This document shows positions 1 through 9,690 of a DNA stretch of 64,000 bases, one piece after another. The stretch is taken from the NCBI RefSeq assembly GCF_947492405.1, contig NZ_CANLMP010000006.1, positions 62,001-126,000 on the forward strand. The letters are read 5' to 3'. The notes beneath the pieces were generated by a model. The model was given only the letters and a program-made list of their open reading frames with translations. It ran no database searches and was not told where the DNA came from. The stretch comes from an uncultured Aquimarina sp. GTDB lineage: Bacteria > Bacteroidota > Bacteroidia > Flavobacteriales > Flavobacteriaceae. A program made the translations under genes and the position numbers. Each line of letters opens with the position of its first letter. Position 1 is the first letter of the stretch.

Positions 1-2
1 TG

Positions 3-1223
3 ACGAAAAAAGAATACTCTGATGCGATTACGTATTTTAATATAGCCCGCACAAAACATACCTATTATTCATCCAGCGGCACAACGGTTAATAAAGATTA
101 CCTGCGAATGGAATTTGATATTTCTGAAGCATATTTTAAACTAAATGATTTTGAACTCGCTTCACTTCATTTATTACATAATCTTATGAATGGACAAAGT
201 TTTGGAAATCATCTTTCGGAGAAATTGGAAGAATCTGCTAAGTTTCTTGATGCAACTACTTTTATTCCAAAATTGGAGGCCATGCTTTCCACTTTGGAAA
301 CAACCAAAGAACACAAATTAAAATATGTATTTGATGAAAAAAGTATCACTTTTTCTTCTTTTGTTGAGAATATTACTTCTTGTAAATCAAAAGTTTTTAA
401 TTCCAAATTTTATAAAAATTTAAAGAAACAATCCCGTAGTACTCCAGTTAATGAAACAAATAAACCTCTAAAACAATTTACAAAAGCCGAGATTGATCCT
501 GAAATATTTTATCATCATAAAGAAATAAATAATTTCATCAAGGGATTGTTAATTTTAAGAAAAACGAAAGAATTTGCTAATAATGAGGCGTTTCAAAAAT
601 CAGTAGACAACTGTATTAAATATTTAGAAAACAAGACTTTTTATATGGCTCATGAAGAAATTAGCTACATTATGGACAATTCTTTTAGCGTCAAAGACAT
701 TATAGAAAAATCTAATGAAAATCAAAAAAAGAATTTGGTTAACATTCAGCATTTGGCTGCGCATTATAAACTCGATATTTTAAAGAATAATAAAAAACAT
801 GCCTTAGTTCTTGGTACATTACCATATATCAAATCAGTACCTGGTTTTGCCTTAAAATCAAAAAACCTAAAAGAAATTAAATTAGAGAATGAAGAATTGG
901 TATTTGTAGAAGCTGTTGCTCATAATGGTATAGCAGCAAGTGAGTATGGGTTATTACATCTTATAGGGGCATTATTAAATTGTAATGGACACATAAGTGA
1001 AATTAATCAACTTATGCTAAATACAGCAAAAGAATTGGGCAATAATCGAGTAGTAAAATTTCTTACACAATTAGAAACTAATCTAGAAAAAAAATATTCC
1101 AACTCATTAAAACTTGTTTCACCGCCTTTTACTATTGATATTCAAAATTTGCAAAAACTTAAACCTAATCAGATAATTTCTAAGATTAAAAATACTGAAC
1201 TTTATAGTAATTATATGAAATAA
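3..1223 (+). CDS. TPR-like helical repeat protein, C-terminal part (5' partial)
   Basis: The reading frame is open from the first bases of the window, so the gene begins upstream; the first internal ATG (position 108) lies inside a helical repeat and is unlikely to be the true start. The first ~60 visible residues read like tetratricopeptide units (EYSDAITYFNIA, then DISEAYFKLNDFELASLHLL). The rest is a long, lysine-rich, mostly alpha-helical region without a motif I recognise. No enzymatic residues or membrane segments are visible in this part. It ends 62 bases before the convergent GH15 gene. Function unknown; a scaffold or interaction role is an inference from the repeats. Confidence 0.7.
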   Translation, partial: TKKEYSDAITYFNIARTKHTYYSSSGTTVNKDYLRMEFDISEAYFKLNDFELASLHLLHNLMNGQSFGNHLSEKLEESAKFLDATTFIPKLEAMLSTLETTKEHKLKYVFDEKSITFSSFVENITSCKSKVFNSKFYKNLKKQSRSTPVNETNKPLKQFTKAEIDPEIFYHHKEINNFIKGLLILRKTKEFANNEAFQKSVDNCIKYLENKTFYMAHEEISYIMDNSFSVKDIIEKSNENQKKNLVNIQHLAAHYKLDILKNNKKHALVLGTLPYIKSVPGFALKSKNLKEIKLENEELVFVEAVAHNGIAASEYGLLHLIGALLNCNGHISEINQLMLNTAKELGNNRVVKFLTQLETNLEKKYSNSLKLVSPPFTIDIQNLQKLKPNQIISKIKNTELYSNYMK

Positions 1224-1284
1224 TCGCCTGTTTAATAAATGAGAATTCTTTAAGTAAATGTTTCCATCAGTCATTCTCCTTTAG

Positions 1285-3054
1285 TTACACGTCTTCAGAA
1301 AAATTAACCGCTGTTTCTATTAGTGCTAAGTGAGAATAAGCTTGTGGAAAATTTCCGAGCAACCTTTTAGATTTAAAATCGATATCCTCACTAAAAAGGC
1401 CTAAATGATTACTATAAGATAATAATTGATCGAACATTGCTTTTGCTTTTTCCTTCTCCCCTATTTTATTCAAACTATTAATAAACCAAAAACTACAAAT
1501 GGTAAAAGATGAAGATGGCAATCCAAAATCATCTTTGTTCTTATAACGATATAATAACCCATCATTACATAGTTCCTTCTCTGTAGCTTTTACAGTACTT
1601 ATAAATCTAGGATCCAAAGCTTCTATAAAACCATAAGATTCCATTAATAATGTAGAAGCATCCAAATCAGATGATCCATAAGACTGGGTATAAGCCTTTA
1701 CTTCTTCGTTCCAGGCATTCTTATAAATATCATTATAAATTCTATCCCTAAGTTCAATCCACCTAGGATTATTTTCTGTTTTACCAATGAGTTCTCCTAT
1801 CTTAATTGCTCTATCTACAGCAACCCAACATAACAATTTTGAGAATGTAAAATGCCTTTCTTCTGTTCTAAATTCCCAAATACCTTTATCTGGTTTTTCC
1901 CAGTTTACATTTACAATATGAACAATACTTTTACTAATTGTCCACAAACTTTCACTATCATCTACCGCACAATCAAATTTTACGAATTGTTGGTAAATTA
2001 CATTCATCAAAATTCCATAAATATCATTTTGTTTTTGGTGAAAAGCAGCATTACCAATACGTACTGGACTAGAATTTTTATAACCGCTTAAATGATCCAA
2101 TGTTTTCTCGGTAAGATCCTTTTCTCCATTAATTCCATACATAATCTGGATCTTTTCATCTTTATCAGGTATGATATCGATAATAAACTGGAGAAAACGT
2201 TGTGCTACTCTTTTATGTCCTAAATCAGAAATAACCTTTATCACCATAGAAGCATCTCTAATCCAACAAAAACGGTAATCCCAGTTACGAACTTCTCCTA
2301 TCGTTTCTGGTAAAGATGTAGTTGCAGCAGCCAAAACAGCTCCAGATTTCTCATAACTAAGTAATTTGAGTACTAATGCACTTCTTAAAATCTGATCATT
2401 GTAAATCGCATATGAAGTGGTTTTCTCACTCCAATTCATCCAGTACACTCTTGTTCTCTGCAACTTAAGGTAACATAGTTCCAAGGATTGCTTTAGAATT
2501 TTTTCATGATAACTAATTAAAAAATAAGCATTCCCAGATAAAACAATTTCTTCTGAATTTAAAATAGCTTCTAAGTCTAAATCCGAATAAAGGTATAAAG
2601 TATCATATTTATCTTTATCCGTAATACTTTTTATGTACTCTTCAGTTTTCTTAGAATATGTATCTTCTTTAGCATACTCCAATCTCGGATTATATTTAAC
2701 CCTAAAAGATGGTTTTCCTGAAATTAATTTAACATATCTTATAATATCAGCTGGTGTATGATAAGTACCATCTTCATTCTGATATCTAGGCATAAAATCA
2801 ATACTTTCGAAAACATCAATACCATTATTAAATTCAGTAACTAAAATATTTGTTTTAGCAATATACTTTTGGGAAATAGTATATTCATCAGAAACTAAAA
2901 TTTCAAAAGAACCTCCTTTTTCATTATCAAGAATTTTTGCAAAAACAGAAGAAGAATCAAAGTTTGGCAAACAACACCAATCGATTGATCCACTTTTTGA
3001 AATCAACGCTGCGCTTTTACAATTTCCAATAATTCCGTAGTCTAAATTGTTCAT
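1285..3054 (-). CDS. Glycoside hydrolase family 15 protein (glucoamylase/trehalase type)
   Basis: At 589 residues it is a full-length GH15 (alpha,alpha)6-barrel enzyme. The N-terminus (YGIIGNCKSAALI, then GSIDWCCLPNFDS) is the typical beta-sandwich entry of bacterial GH15 proteins, and NWDYRFCWIRDAS (about residues 255-270) is the family's signature substrate-binding block. No signal peptide is visible, so it should be cytoplasmic. GH15 includes glucoamylases, glucodextranases and trehalases. Its divergent partner, 92 bases away, makes trehalose, so trehalase or intracellular glucan hydrolase activity is the best inference, but the sequence alone does not settle the substrate. The ATG at 3054 places the conserved block immediately at the N-terminus and supports the start. 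Confidence 0.88.
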   Translation of the reverse strand: MNNLDYGIIGNCKSAALISKSGSIDWCCLPNFDSSSVFAKILDNEKGGSFEILVSDEYTISQKYIAKTNILVTEFNNGIDVFESIDFMPRYQNEDGTYHTPADIIRYVKLISGKPSFRVKYNPRLEYAKEDTYSKKTEEYIKSITDKDKYDTLYLYSDLDLEAILNSEEIVLSGNAYFLISYHEKILKQSLELCYLKLQRTRVYWMNWSEKTTSYAIYNDQILRSALVLKLLSYEKSGAVLAAATTSLPETIGEVRNWDYRFCWIRDASMVIKVISDLGHKRVAQRFLQFIIDIIPDKDEKIQIMYGINGEKDLTEKTLDHLSGYKNSSPVRIGNAAFHQKQNDIYGILMNVIYQQFVKFDCAVDDSESLWTISKSIVHIVNVNWEKPDKGIWEFRTEERHFTFSKLLCWVAVDRAIKIGELIGKTENNPRWIELRDRIYNDIYKNAWNEEVKAYTQSYGSSDLDASTLLMESYGFIEALDPRFISTVKATEKELCNDGLLYRYKNKDDFGLPSSSFTICSFWFINSLNKIGEKEKAKAMFDQLLSYSNHLGLFSEDIDFKSKRLLGNFPQAYSHLALIETAVNFSEDV

Positions 3055-3146
3055 ATGATTCGTAGTTCTTTTAAATAAACGTACCTTTATTCGCTAAACC
3101 GAAATTTAATAAATCAAAATAAGTCAACCAACTTTCGCCACGCTTT

Positions 3147-5351
3147 ATGAGTAAAACTATCATAATCTCAAATCGACTACCCTTACAATTAGAAATTGAT
3201 AATAATTCGATCAATGCATTGCCAAGTGTTGGAGGATTAGCAACAGGAATGAAGTCAGTTCATTCTGGAACCGATAGTATTTGGATTGGATGGAGTGGTC
3301 TTACAGAGGAACAATTAGACTCTGAAAAAAGAAAACTGGTACAAAAAGCTTTAAAAAAACACCAATGTGTTGGTGTACCGCTAACCGAATCTGAAATAGA
3401 TGGTTTTTATTATGGTTTTAGTAATAATACCCTATGGCCGCTATTCCATTACTTTATGGAATATACGGAGTTTGATAAAGAAAGTTGGGAAACGTATCAA
3501 TTAGTAAATCAAAAGTTTGCTGATGTTATTATCGAGAATCTGGGAGAAAATGACACCATTTGGGTACATGATTATCAATTATTATTATTACCAGAGATGA
3601 TTCGCAAAAAGAAACCCAATGTTACCATAGGTTTCTTTTTACATATACCTTTTCCTTCATATGAAGTTTTTAGAACTATTCCTTGTAGAGAAGAATTATT
3701 AAAAGGATTACTAGGTGCTGATTTAATTGGTTTTCATACATATGATTACGAACGCCATTTTCTAAGTTCCGCACAAAGAATTTTAGGATTAGAAATCAAC
3801 TTCAATAATGTTCATATGGATAATAGAATTGTTAAGGTTGATTCTTTTCCAATGGGTATTGATTATGAAAAATTTCATAATGCGGCTAAAATACATAATG
3901 AAAAAGAGAAAAAAGATCAGACAGAAATACAACAAAAAATAGATGAACATCTTGTTAATGGTGATCGAGCAAAACTAATCTTATCTATTGACCGACTGGA
4001 TTATACTAAAGGAATTGCCAATAGATTAAGAGCTTTTGAATATTTTCTGGATAAATACCCTCAATTCAAAGGGAAAGCAAGGTTGGTAATGCTAGCAGTA
4101 CCATCAAGATCAAATGTACCGCAATATCAACTCCTAAAAAATGAAATAGATCAATTAGTAGGTAGGATTAACGGTAAATTTTCTGAAGTAAGTTGGACGC
4201 CTATTTGGTATTTTTATCGTTCCATGCCTTTCGAAAACTTAATCGATTTATACACTTCTAGTGATGTAGCATTGCTTACTCCTATTAGGGATGGAATGAA
4301 TCTGGTAGCAAAAGAATATATTGCTTCTAGAGTTGATCAAAAAGGAGTACTTATTTTGAGTGAAATGACTGGAGCTTCAAAAGAAATGAGCGAAGCACTA
4401 ATTATAAATCCTAATAACTTTGAGGAAATAGCAGACACTTTGAAATTTGCTTTAGAAATGCCAGAAGAAGAGCAGATAAAAAGGAACAAAGCTCTACAAA
4501 AAAGGTTAAAAAGATATAATGTAGAAAAATGGGCAAATGATTTTATGGAATCTCTTGAAGCCACAAAGACAAGTGCTAAAAAATATTCACTTAAGAAATT
4601 AACTTCATCAATCAAAGGAGAGATGCTTCGTGATTTTAAGAACTCTAAAAATAGAATTCTTTATATAGATTATGACGGAACATTAGCACCTTTCGAAAAA
4701 ATTCCTGAAAATGCAAAACCAACTCCAGAAATATTTAATATTTTAGATAAGTTACAAGAAGATAAAAACACGAAAGTTATACTAATAACAGGAAGAGATA
4801 AATTTACTTTCAATAAATGGTTTGGACATAAAGACTATACATTAATAACAGAACACGGAGCTTGGCTAAAAGAGCCAACTAAAGACTGGGAACTTTTAGA
4901 ACGTGTTAGTAACGATTGGTTCGAATCAATTGCTCCGGTATTAGAGTCATTTACAGATAGAACACCTGGCTCTCTTATAGAAGAAAAAAATTACTCGTTG
5001 GCATGGCATTTTAGAAATGTAGATCCCGATTTAGGGAAATTAAGATCTATGGAATTAAAAACTACTATACAACATCTAATAGCAAATCATAATCTGGAAA
5101 TTCTAGAAGGTGACAAAGTATTAGAAATAAAAGTAAGCGGAATTAATAAAGGTAAATCAGCTTGTAAAATGTTAGTAGAAAAGAATTATGATTTTATTTT
5201 TGCTATTGGTGATGATTGGACTGATGAATATATGTTTAAAGAATTACCTGCAACGTCTTATACTGTAAAAGTGGGATTAAAGAAAACAATAGCCAAATAC
5301 TATATAGAAGACACAAATCAAGTACACGAATTATTAAAAGAATTTAATTAA
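3147..5351 (+). CDS. otsAB: Bifunctional trehalose-6-phosphate synthase/phosphatase
   Basis: This 734-residue fusion makes trehalose from UDP-glucose and glucose-6-phosphate in the cytoplasm. Residues ~1-470 are a GT20 synthase: NRLPLQLE and GGLATGMK near the N-terminus, HDYQLLLLPE, IGFFLHIPFP, DRLDYTKGI (Asp about residue 282) and RDGMNLVAKEY. Residues ~500-734 are a HAD-type trehalose-6-phosphatase: YIDYDGTLAP (about 504-513, with the DxD nucleophile pair), LITGRD, and GDDWTDEYMF (about 689). The two-domain single chain is common in Bacteroidota. It is divergent from the GH15 gene and is followed at once by an MFS permease, suggesting a trehalose synthesis, use and transport unit, probably tied to osmotic stress (inference). 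Confidence 0.95.
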   Translation: MSKTIIISNRLPLQLEIDNNSINALPSVGGLATGMKSVHSGTDSIWIGWSGLTEEQLDSEKRKLVQKALKKHQCVGVPLTESEIDGFYYGFSNNTLWPLFHYFMEYTEFDKESWETYQLVNQKFADVIIENLGENDTIWVHDYQLLLLPEMIRKKKPNVTIGFFLHIPFPSYEVFRTIPCREELLKGLLGADLIGFHTYDYERHFLSSAQRILGLEINFNNVHMDNRIVKVDSFPMGIDYEKFHNAAKIHNEKEKKDQTEIQQKIDEHLVNGDRAKLILSIDRLDYTKGIANRLRAFEYFLDKYPQFKGKARLVMLAVPSRSNVPQYQLLKNEIDQLVGRINGKFSEVSWTPIWYFYRSMPFENLIDLYTSSDVALLTPIRDGMNLVAKEYIASRVDQKGVLILSEMTGASKEMSEALIINPNNFEEIADTLKFALEMPEEEQIKRNKALQKRLKRYNVEKWANDFMESLEATKTSAKKYSLKKLTSSIKGEMLRDFKNSKNRILYIDYDGTLAPFEKIPENAKPTPEIFNILDKLQEDKNTKVILITGRDKFTFNKWFGHKDYTLITEHGAWLKEPTKDWELLERVSNDWFESIAPVLESFTDRTPGSLIEEKNYSLAWHFRNVDPDLGKLRSMELKTTIQHLIANHNLEILEGDKVLEIKVSGINKGKSACKMLVEKNYDFIFAIGDDWTDEYMFKELPATSYTVKVGLKKTIAKYYIEDTNQVHELLKEFN

Positions 5352-5370
5352 CACTAGTAAACGTACATCT

Positions 5371-6525
5371 CTGAAACCAAAATTCTATATACTTCCAGTA
5401 ATTATAATTGCGCAATTCTTCTGTACTTCTTTATGGTTCGCAGGAAATGCAGTTATTGACGATTTTGCTACTCAGTTTAATGTAGGTTTTAATATTCTTG
5501 GATATCTTCTATCCACAGTTCAGTTTGGCTTTATTGTAGGTACATTAACCTTTGCCTTGTTAACCTTAGTTGATAGATTTCCTCCTTCAAAAGTATTTAT
5601 GATATCTGCTATTCTGGGAGCACTTTGTAATATTGCTCTGTTAATACCAAATATCACAGTACTAAATGTATTAACTGCACGTTTTGGCACCGGTTTTTTT
5701 CTTGCAGGAATTTATCCAGTTGGCATGAAAATAGCTTCGGATTATTATAAAGATGGACTTGGAAAAGCTTTGGGGTATTTAGTAGGTGCTTTAGTTTTGG
5801 GTACCGCATTACCTCATTTATTAAAAGAACTTTCCTGGAACAGTGATTATAAAGTTGTTATTCAATCTACCAGTATACTCGCATGTATCGGCGGTTTATT
5901 AATTTTCTTATTTGTTCCGAATGGTCCTTATAGAAAACCGGTAACAAAACTACAATTAGGTGTAATCACGGAGCTTTTTGGAATAGTAAGTTTTAGAAAA
6001 GCTGCTTTAGGTTATTTTGGACATATGTGGGAATTATATGCTTTTTGGGGCTTTATCCCAGTACTATTGAAAATATATGTAGAACAAAATCGAATTGGGC
6101 TTCCTATATCATTTTGGTCATTCATTGTTATTGCAATTGGCTTTTTTTCTTGCATCATAGGAGGGTATATTTCTTTAAAAACTGGAAGTAGAAAAGTAGC
6201 TAGATACTCGCTTATTATTTCAGGATTTTTCTGTCTCTTCTCTCCTCTTCTTTTCCAACTACCAATGGAGATATTTTTAATCTTGCTTTGTCTTTGGGGG
6301 ATGGTCGTTATATCAGATTCCCCTCAATTCTCTACTTTGGTAGCAGCCGCAGCTCCTGCCGAGTTAAGAGGAACAGGGCTTACTATAGTCAATTGCATAG
6401 GCTTTGCCATTACTATTATAAGTATTCAGTTACTCTCATATTTAGTAACCAAAATTAATCCTGCTTATTTGTTTTTGTTTTTAGCAATTGGTCCAATAAT
6501 AGGATTATATAGTTCTAGAAAATAA
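5371..6525 (+). CDS. MFS-family permease, apparently with a CTG start
   Basis: The reading frame is open from 5338 and encodes a hydrophobic protein with about 11-12 membrane segments. Its N-terminus after the CTG at 5371 (KPKFYILPVIIIAQ, then CTSLWFAGNAV) looks like the natural beginning of a major facilitator protein. There is no in-frame ATG, GTG or TTG before the TTG at 5557, which would delete the first two helices. The likeliest start is therefore CTG 5371 (one base from ATG), giving 384 residues; ATT 5347 is another option. It lies directly behind otsAB, so translation may be coupled. RLGT-like loop motifs and PAELRGTGL are MFS-like. The substrate is unknown; a sugar link is inferred from context. 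Confidence 0.75.
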   Translation: MKPKFYILPVIIIAQFFCTSLWFAGNAVIDDFATQFNVGFNILGYLLSTVQFGFIVGTLTFALLTLVDRFPPSKVFMISAILGALCNIALLIPNITVLNVLTARFGTGFFLAGIYPVGMKIASDYYKDGLGKALGYLVGALVLGTALPHLLKELSWNSDYKVVIQSTSILACIGGLLIFLFVPNGPYRKPVTKLQLGVITELFGIVSFRKAALGYFGHMWELYAFWGFIPVLLKIYVEQNRIGLPISFWSFIVIAIGFFSCIIGGYISLKTGSRKVARYSLIISGFFCLFSPLLFQLPMEIFLILLCLWGMVVISDSPQFSTLVAAAAPAELRGTGLTIVNCIGFAITIISIQLLSYLVTKINPAYLFLFLAIGPIIGLYSSRK

Positions 6526-6538
6526 AGAATCTAATATA

Positions 6539-8323
6539 TCAGTCTACAGTGATATACGTCTTAATTGAAACAGGAAATCCATTATCTTTAAAACCTTCTA
6601 AACATATTTCGAAATCCCCAACAACATCCGATGTATAAAATTCGATACTACTCTTCCCTTTTGTCATTTTTACATTTGGTTGCCATAACAATTGGTTTCT
6701 AAAATCAGGAATTCTATTATAAGATGTATCATCATCATATTTTTGCCTGAAATATTTTTTATTTGTTTGTAAAGAAGATAATGTAATTTTAGCACTATTA
6801 TTAATTGAATTTAAGTAATCTCCTTCTATTGTTTCTATGATTACTACACCTTCAAAAATTTGGGTACCTAAATAATATCGATCTCGGATAAAACTGATAC
6901 TTTTAATCTTTCTGGCATCATAGTTTATGATACTTTCTTGATCTTGAACAAAAATACCATCGACAACCAATAATGATGAAAAATTTTGTTTCTTAACAGT
7001 AGGATAGTATCCTCTTACTGCAAAAACTTCATTTCCAAGTTCATTTTTCTTAGCCCATACATTTTCTACCACCTCAACCAATGTTTCTTTAACAGTACCA
7101 AACCTTGTGTAATCATCCAGAACGTAGGTTTCTATCTCAGTTCCATGAAAAGGAAAAGCTTTTTTAAGTGCTTGCAATGTATCTGGTTTTACACTATAAA
7201 AAACATTATCGATTTGATTGTGAACACTTCTTTTTATAATTTCATCCTTTAAAGAAGGTGAAATTTTAAATTGATAAAAATCTAAGTTTTGGGGTTTTAC
7301 TTCTGGTATTTCAAAAATTTGTACCGTATAATTTTCTCTATCTTTTCCTAAAACCTGAATCAATACTTCATCCCTATCATTTCTATTGTTTACATTAAAC
7401 ACAAAATTACCTGTACCATCTGTTAAAACAACTTTCATATCACTCATCTTACCGGGAATAGACAAACCTACAGATTGTTCTGAAACTGAAAAAGCAGCTT
7501 CTTTAGAAAGAATTTTTCCGTAAATCAGTTCTCCTCGCATTTCCGGTAAAAAAACAGAAGCTCCAACTGATTTAGTTGAACTTTTAACACCATTACTATA
7601 CATAACAGAGAAGTCTTTAGCTCTTACTGGTAAGGCTTTAGCAAAAGGGTCAGTTTTTCTTACGGAAATAGAATAATTACCTCCCATAGTATTTAATTGG
7701 GTATTTTCTATAGTAAGTTTCACCAAACTTCTTTTTTCATAAGATTTAGTGTCAGTAGATATTTTTAAATCCGTTTTAGCATTCTCTGCTGACACCTTTG
7801 TTAACTCACTTCCTTTTAAAACCTCTATTTGAGCATTGGTTAAAGAATCTTGAGGAGTATCAGCAGAAAGAATTTTATTTTGGTTTCCCTGATATGGATT
7901 TAGTATACTAATATCTGCTTGAAAAAACCTAGAAGTTTCATTTAACATCCATTGTGTATAACCCACTAATTTATAGTTTCCAGACGGTATGGATACTGGG
8001 ACAAAGAAATCACCTTGTCCCAATCCTTTATCTAATTCTATTTTATGCTTAAATACTGCCTTTTGATCTTCATCTAAAAGCATTAGGTATGCAACTTTAC
8101 TTATAGTACTCAATGCATCAGTCTTTGCATTAAAGCAATATACACGATAGTAAAAATATTCTCCCGAAAACAATAATGATGAATTATAATGTACAAATAC
8201 CTTCTCTTGCGGAACAAGATTATAGCCATAAGCATCCTTATTGGTTTTTAAGACCGACTGTCGTTGTCCATAAATATTAAACGTTAAAAAAAACAGGACA
8301 CATATAATTGATAATATTCTCAC
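6539..8323 (-). CDS. Exported macroglobulin-like surface protein with C-terminal receptor-plug-like domain
   Basis: The last gene of the six-gene operon encodes 594 residues starting with a Sec signal (MRILSIICVLFFLTFNIYGQ). The N-terminal third (EKVFVHYNSSLLFSGEYFYY, GNYKLVGYTQWML) resembles the MG2-type beta domains of flavobacterial surface proteins. Near residues ~450-500 the chain reads LLVVDGIFV, then KIKSISFIRDRYYLGTQ and GVVIIET, which closely resembles the plug domain of SusC-like TonB-dependent receptors (VVDG, then IESIEVLKD and GVIxITT). No beta-barrel follows, so it carries a plug-like domain without a channel. A periplasmic or outer-membrane accessory to the receptor upstream is likely but unproven. 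The gap to the upstream lipoprotein gene is 54 bases. Confidence 0.72.
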   Translation of the reverse strand: MRILSIICVLFFLTFNIYGQRQSVLKTNKDAYGYNLVPQEKVFVHYNSSLLFSGEYFYYRVYCFNAKTDALSTISKVAYLMLLDEDQKAVFKHKIELDKGLGQGDFFVPVSIPSGNYKLVGYTQWMLNETSRFFQADISILNPYQGNQNKILSADTPQDSLTNAQIEVLKGSELTKVSAENAKTDLKISTDTKSYEKRSLVKLTIENTQLNTMGGNYSISVRKTDPFAKALPVRAKDFSVMYSNGVKSSTKSVGASVFLPEMRGELIYGKILSKEAAFSVSEQSVGLSIPGKMSDMKVVLTDGTGNFVFNVNNRNDRDEVLIQVLGKDRENYTVQIFEIPEVKPQNLDFYQFKISPSLKDEIIKRSVHNQIDNVFYSVKPDTLQALKKAFPFHGTEIETYVLDDYTRFGTVKETLVEVVENVWAKKNELGNEVFAVRGYYPTVKKQNFSSLLVVDGIFVQDQESIINYDARKIKSISFIRDRYYLGTQIFEGVVIIETIEGDYLNSINNSAKITLSSLQTNKKYFRQKYDDDTSYNRIPDFRNQLLWQPNVKMTKGKSSIEFYTSDVVGDFEICLEGFKDNGFPVSIKTYITVD

Positions 8324-8377
8324 TAGTATGATTTTATATTAAAATTTTTCATTTCTTTAATAGTATATTTTTATCAT

Positions 8378-9613
8378 TTAATCTACCCAAAAATCCGGAG
8401 CTGTACTAACACCTAAGGCTGTACAATCGCCACAAGCTCTCGGTATGAAAAAACGAAAAGAACCAGAAGGTTCTATAGGTTCATCGGGTTCGAGCGGTGA
8501 ACCGGGTAAATATCTGAACATATTACTATCTATAAAAGCACCAAGACGTTCATGAAAAGTTATAAGTAGATCACGATCTTGCTTTGGTTCTATTAAGTCA
8601 CATTCTAAGACAAACCTTGGTAAATCCACAAGAACATCATCGCGGTTCACAAAAATGCGTTGTTCTGAAACCGAAGAAACATCAAAATAACCTAAGACTT
8701 TATCATCTTGATTACTCTGGGAAACAATATTACCCGCAATAAATCCAGGTTGTATTTGAGAAAACAAACTCTCTGATTCCGAAAAATTACTTAGTATTTC
8801 ATAAAATCCATTAGCTTCTCTAGATTGCACATATTGCCTAACCAATATACTATATCTATTATCTATTCGTATATCTTCTGCTGGTATAAAGTTAACTTCT
8901 AGCCCTGTTATACGATCTTCTTCCAAAACCGTTGTATTTGTAATTTTTATATTATTAGACGCATTGCTTGCATAACATACTTGTTGATCTACCGGTCTAT
9001 CTACTAAGCCAAACTCAAAACGATTTTCCAATTCTGCGGTCACTACAATATCAAAAGGATACCATAAAGGAGTAACTATTCTATAAGATTCTTCAAACTC
9101 ATAGCGATAATATTGTGAATTTCCTGTTGGATCAAAGGTATCCACAAATATCCCTAGCCCCTCTACTCCACTATCATTAGTAATTCTTTGAGGATATACT
9201 CTTTCGATTGACGTTTCTTGTGGTAGAGTTACCTTATCCGAAACATATGATCTTCCATCAGTAGTCTGGATTGACAACTCATATTCTCTACCAGAGCTAG
9301 CGGCAAATTCCTGCACAGAACGATATGTGCCCGGAGCGCTTTCTTCAAAAAGATATTCTACACTGCCATCTTCTATTACTTTTATTGTTGCTCCTTCCTC
9401 AGACAAGGGACCATCATCCTCGAACCTAAATGTTCTTGACAATAGTACTTCTTGATTTTTCATTTCATTCGTAATAGTAGTGTTAATAACCAAAATATTT
9501 TCAAAATTTTCTGTTTCAATTTCAAAAGGATCGATACAGCTATTCAGAGTACTGCATATTAATATCACTATTAATATTCTAACTGAGTTTATAAACTTAA
9601 ATACTCCTACCAT
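8378..9613 (-). CDS. DUF4249 family lipoprotein, tandem copy 3
   Basis: This 411-residue protein has a lipoprotein signal ending in STLNSC (Cys about residue 26) followed by IDPFEIETENFENIL, the hallmark start of DUF4249 proteins. These lipoproteins are habitually encoded beside SusC-like TonB receptors in Bacteroidota and are thought to act with them at the outer membrane. It is one of three adjacent paralogs. The middle (ENRYSILVRQYVQSREANG-like block, then QDDKVLGYFDVSS) is nearly identical in all three, while the stretch around residues 185-215 and the last ~80 residues vary. It ends in a conserved ACGDCTALGVS and PDFWVD tail with two paired cysteines. Copies 2 and 3 are closer to each other than to copy 1 at the C-terminus. 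Confidence 0.88.
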   Translation of the reverse strand: MVGVFKFINSVRILIVILICSTLNSCIDPFEIETENFENILVINTTITNEMKNQEVLLSRTFRFEDDGPLSEEGATIKVIEDGSVEYLFEESAPGTYRSVQEFAASSGREYELSIQTTDGRSYVSDKVTLPQETSIERVYPQRITNDSGVEGLGIFVDTFDPTGNSQYYRYEFEESYRIVTPLWYPFDIVVTAELENRFEFGLVDRPVDQQVCYASNASNNIKITNTTVLEEDRITGLEVNFIPAEDIRIDNRYSILVRQYVQSREANGFYEILSNFSESESLFSQIQPGFIAGNIVSQSNQDDKVLGYFDVSSVSEQRIFVNRDDVLVDLPRFVLECDLIEPKQDRDLLITFHERLGAFIDSNMFRYLPGSPLEPDEPIEPSGSFRFFIPRACGDCTALGVSTAPDFWVD

Positions 9614-9690
9614 TTTAAAATTTCTAAAACATTATTTATCTTTTATGATATTATAAAATCATTTCCTTCACATTATAACACACCAAATCT

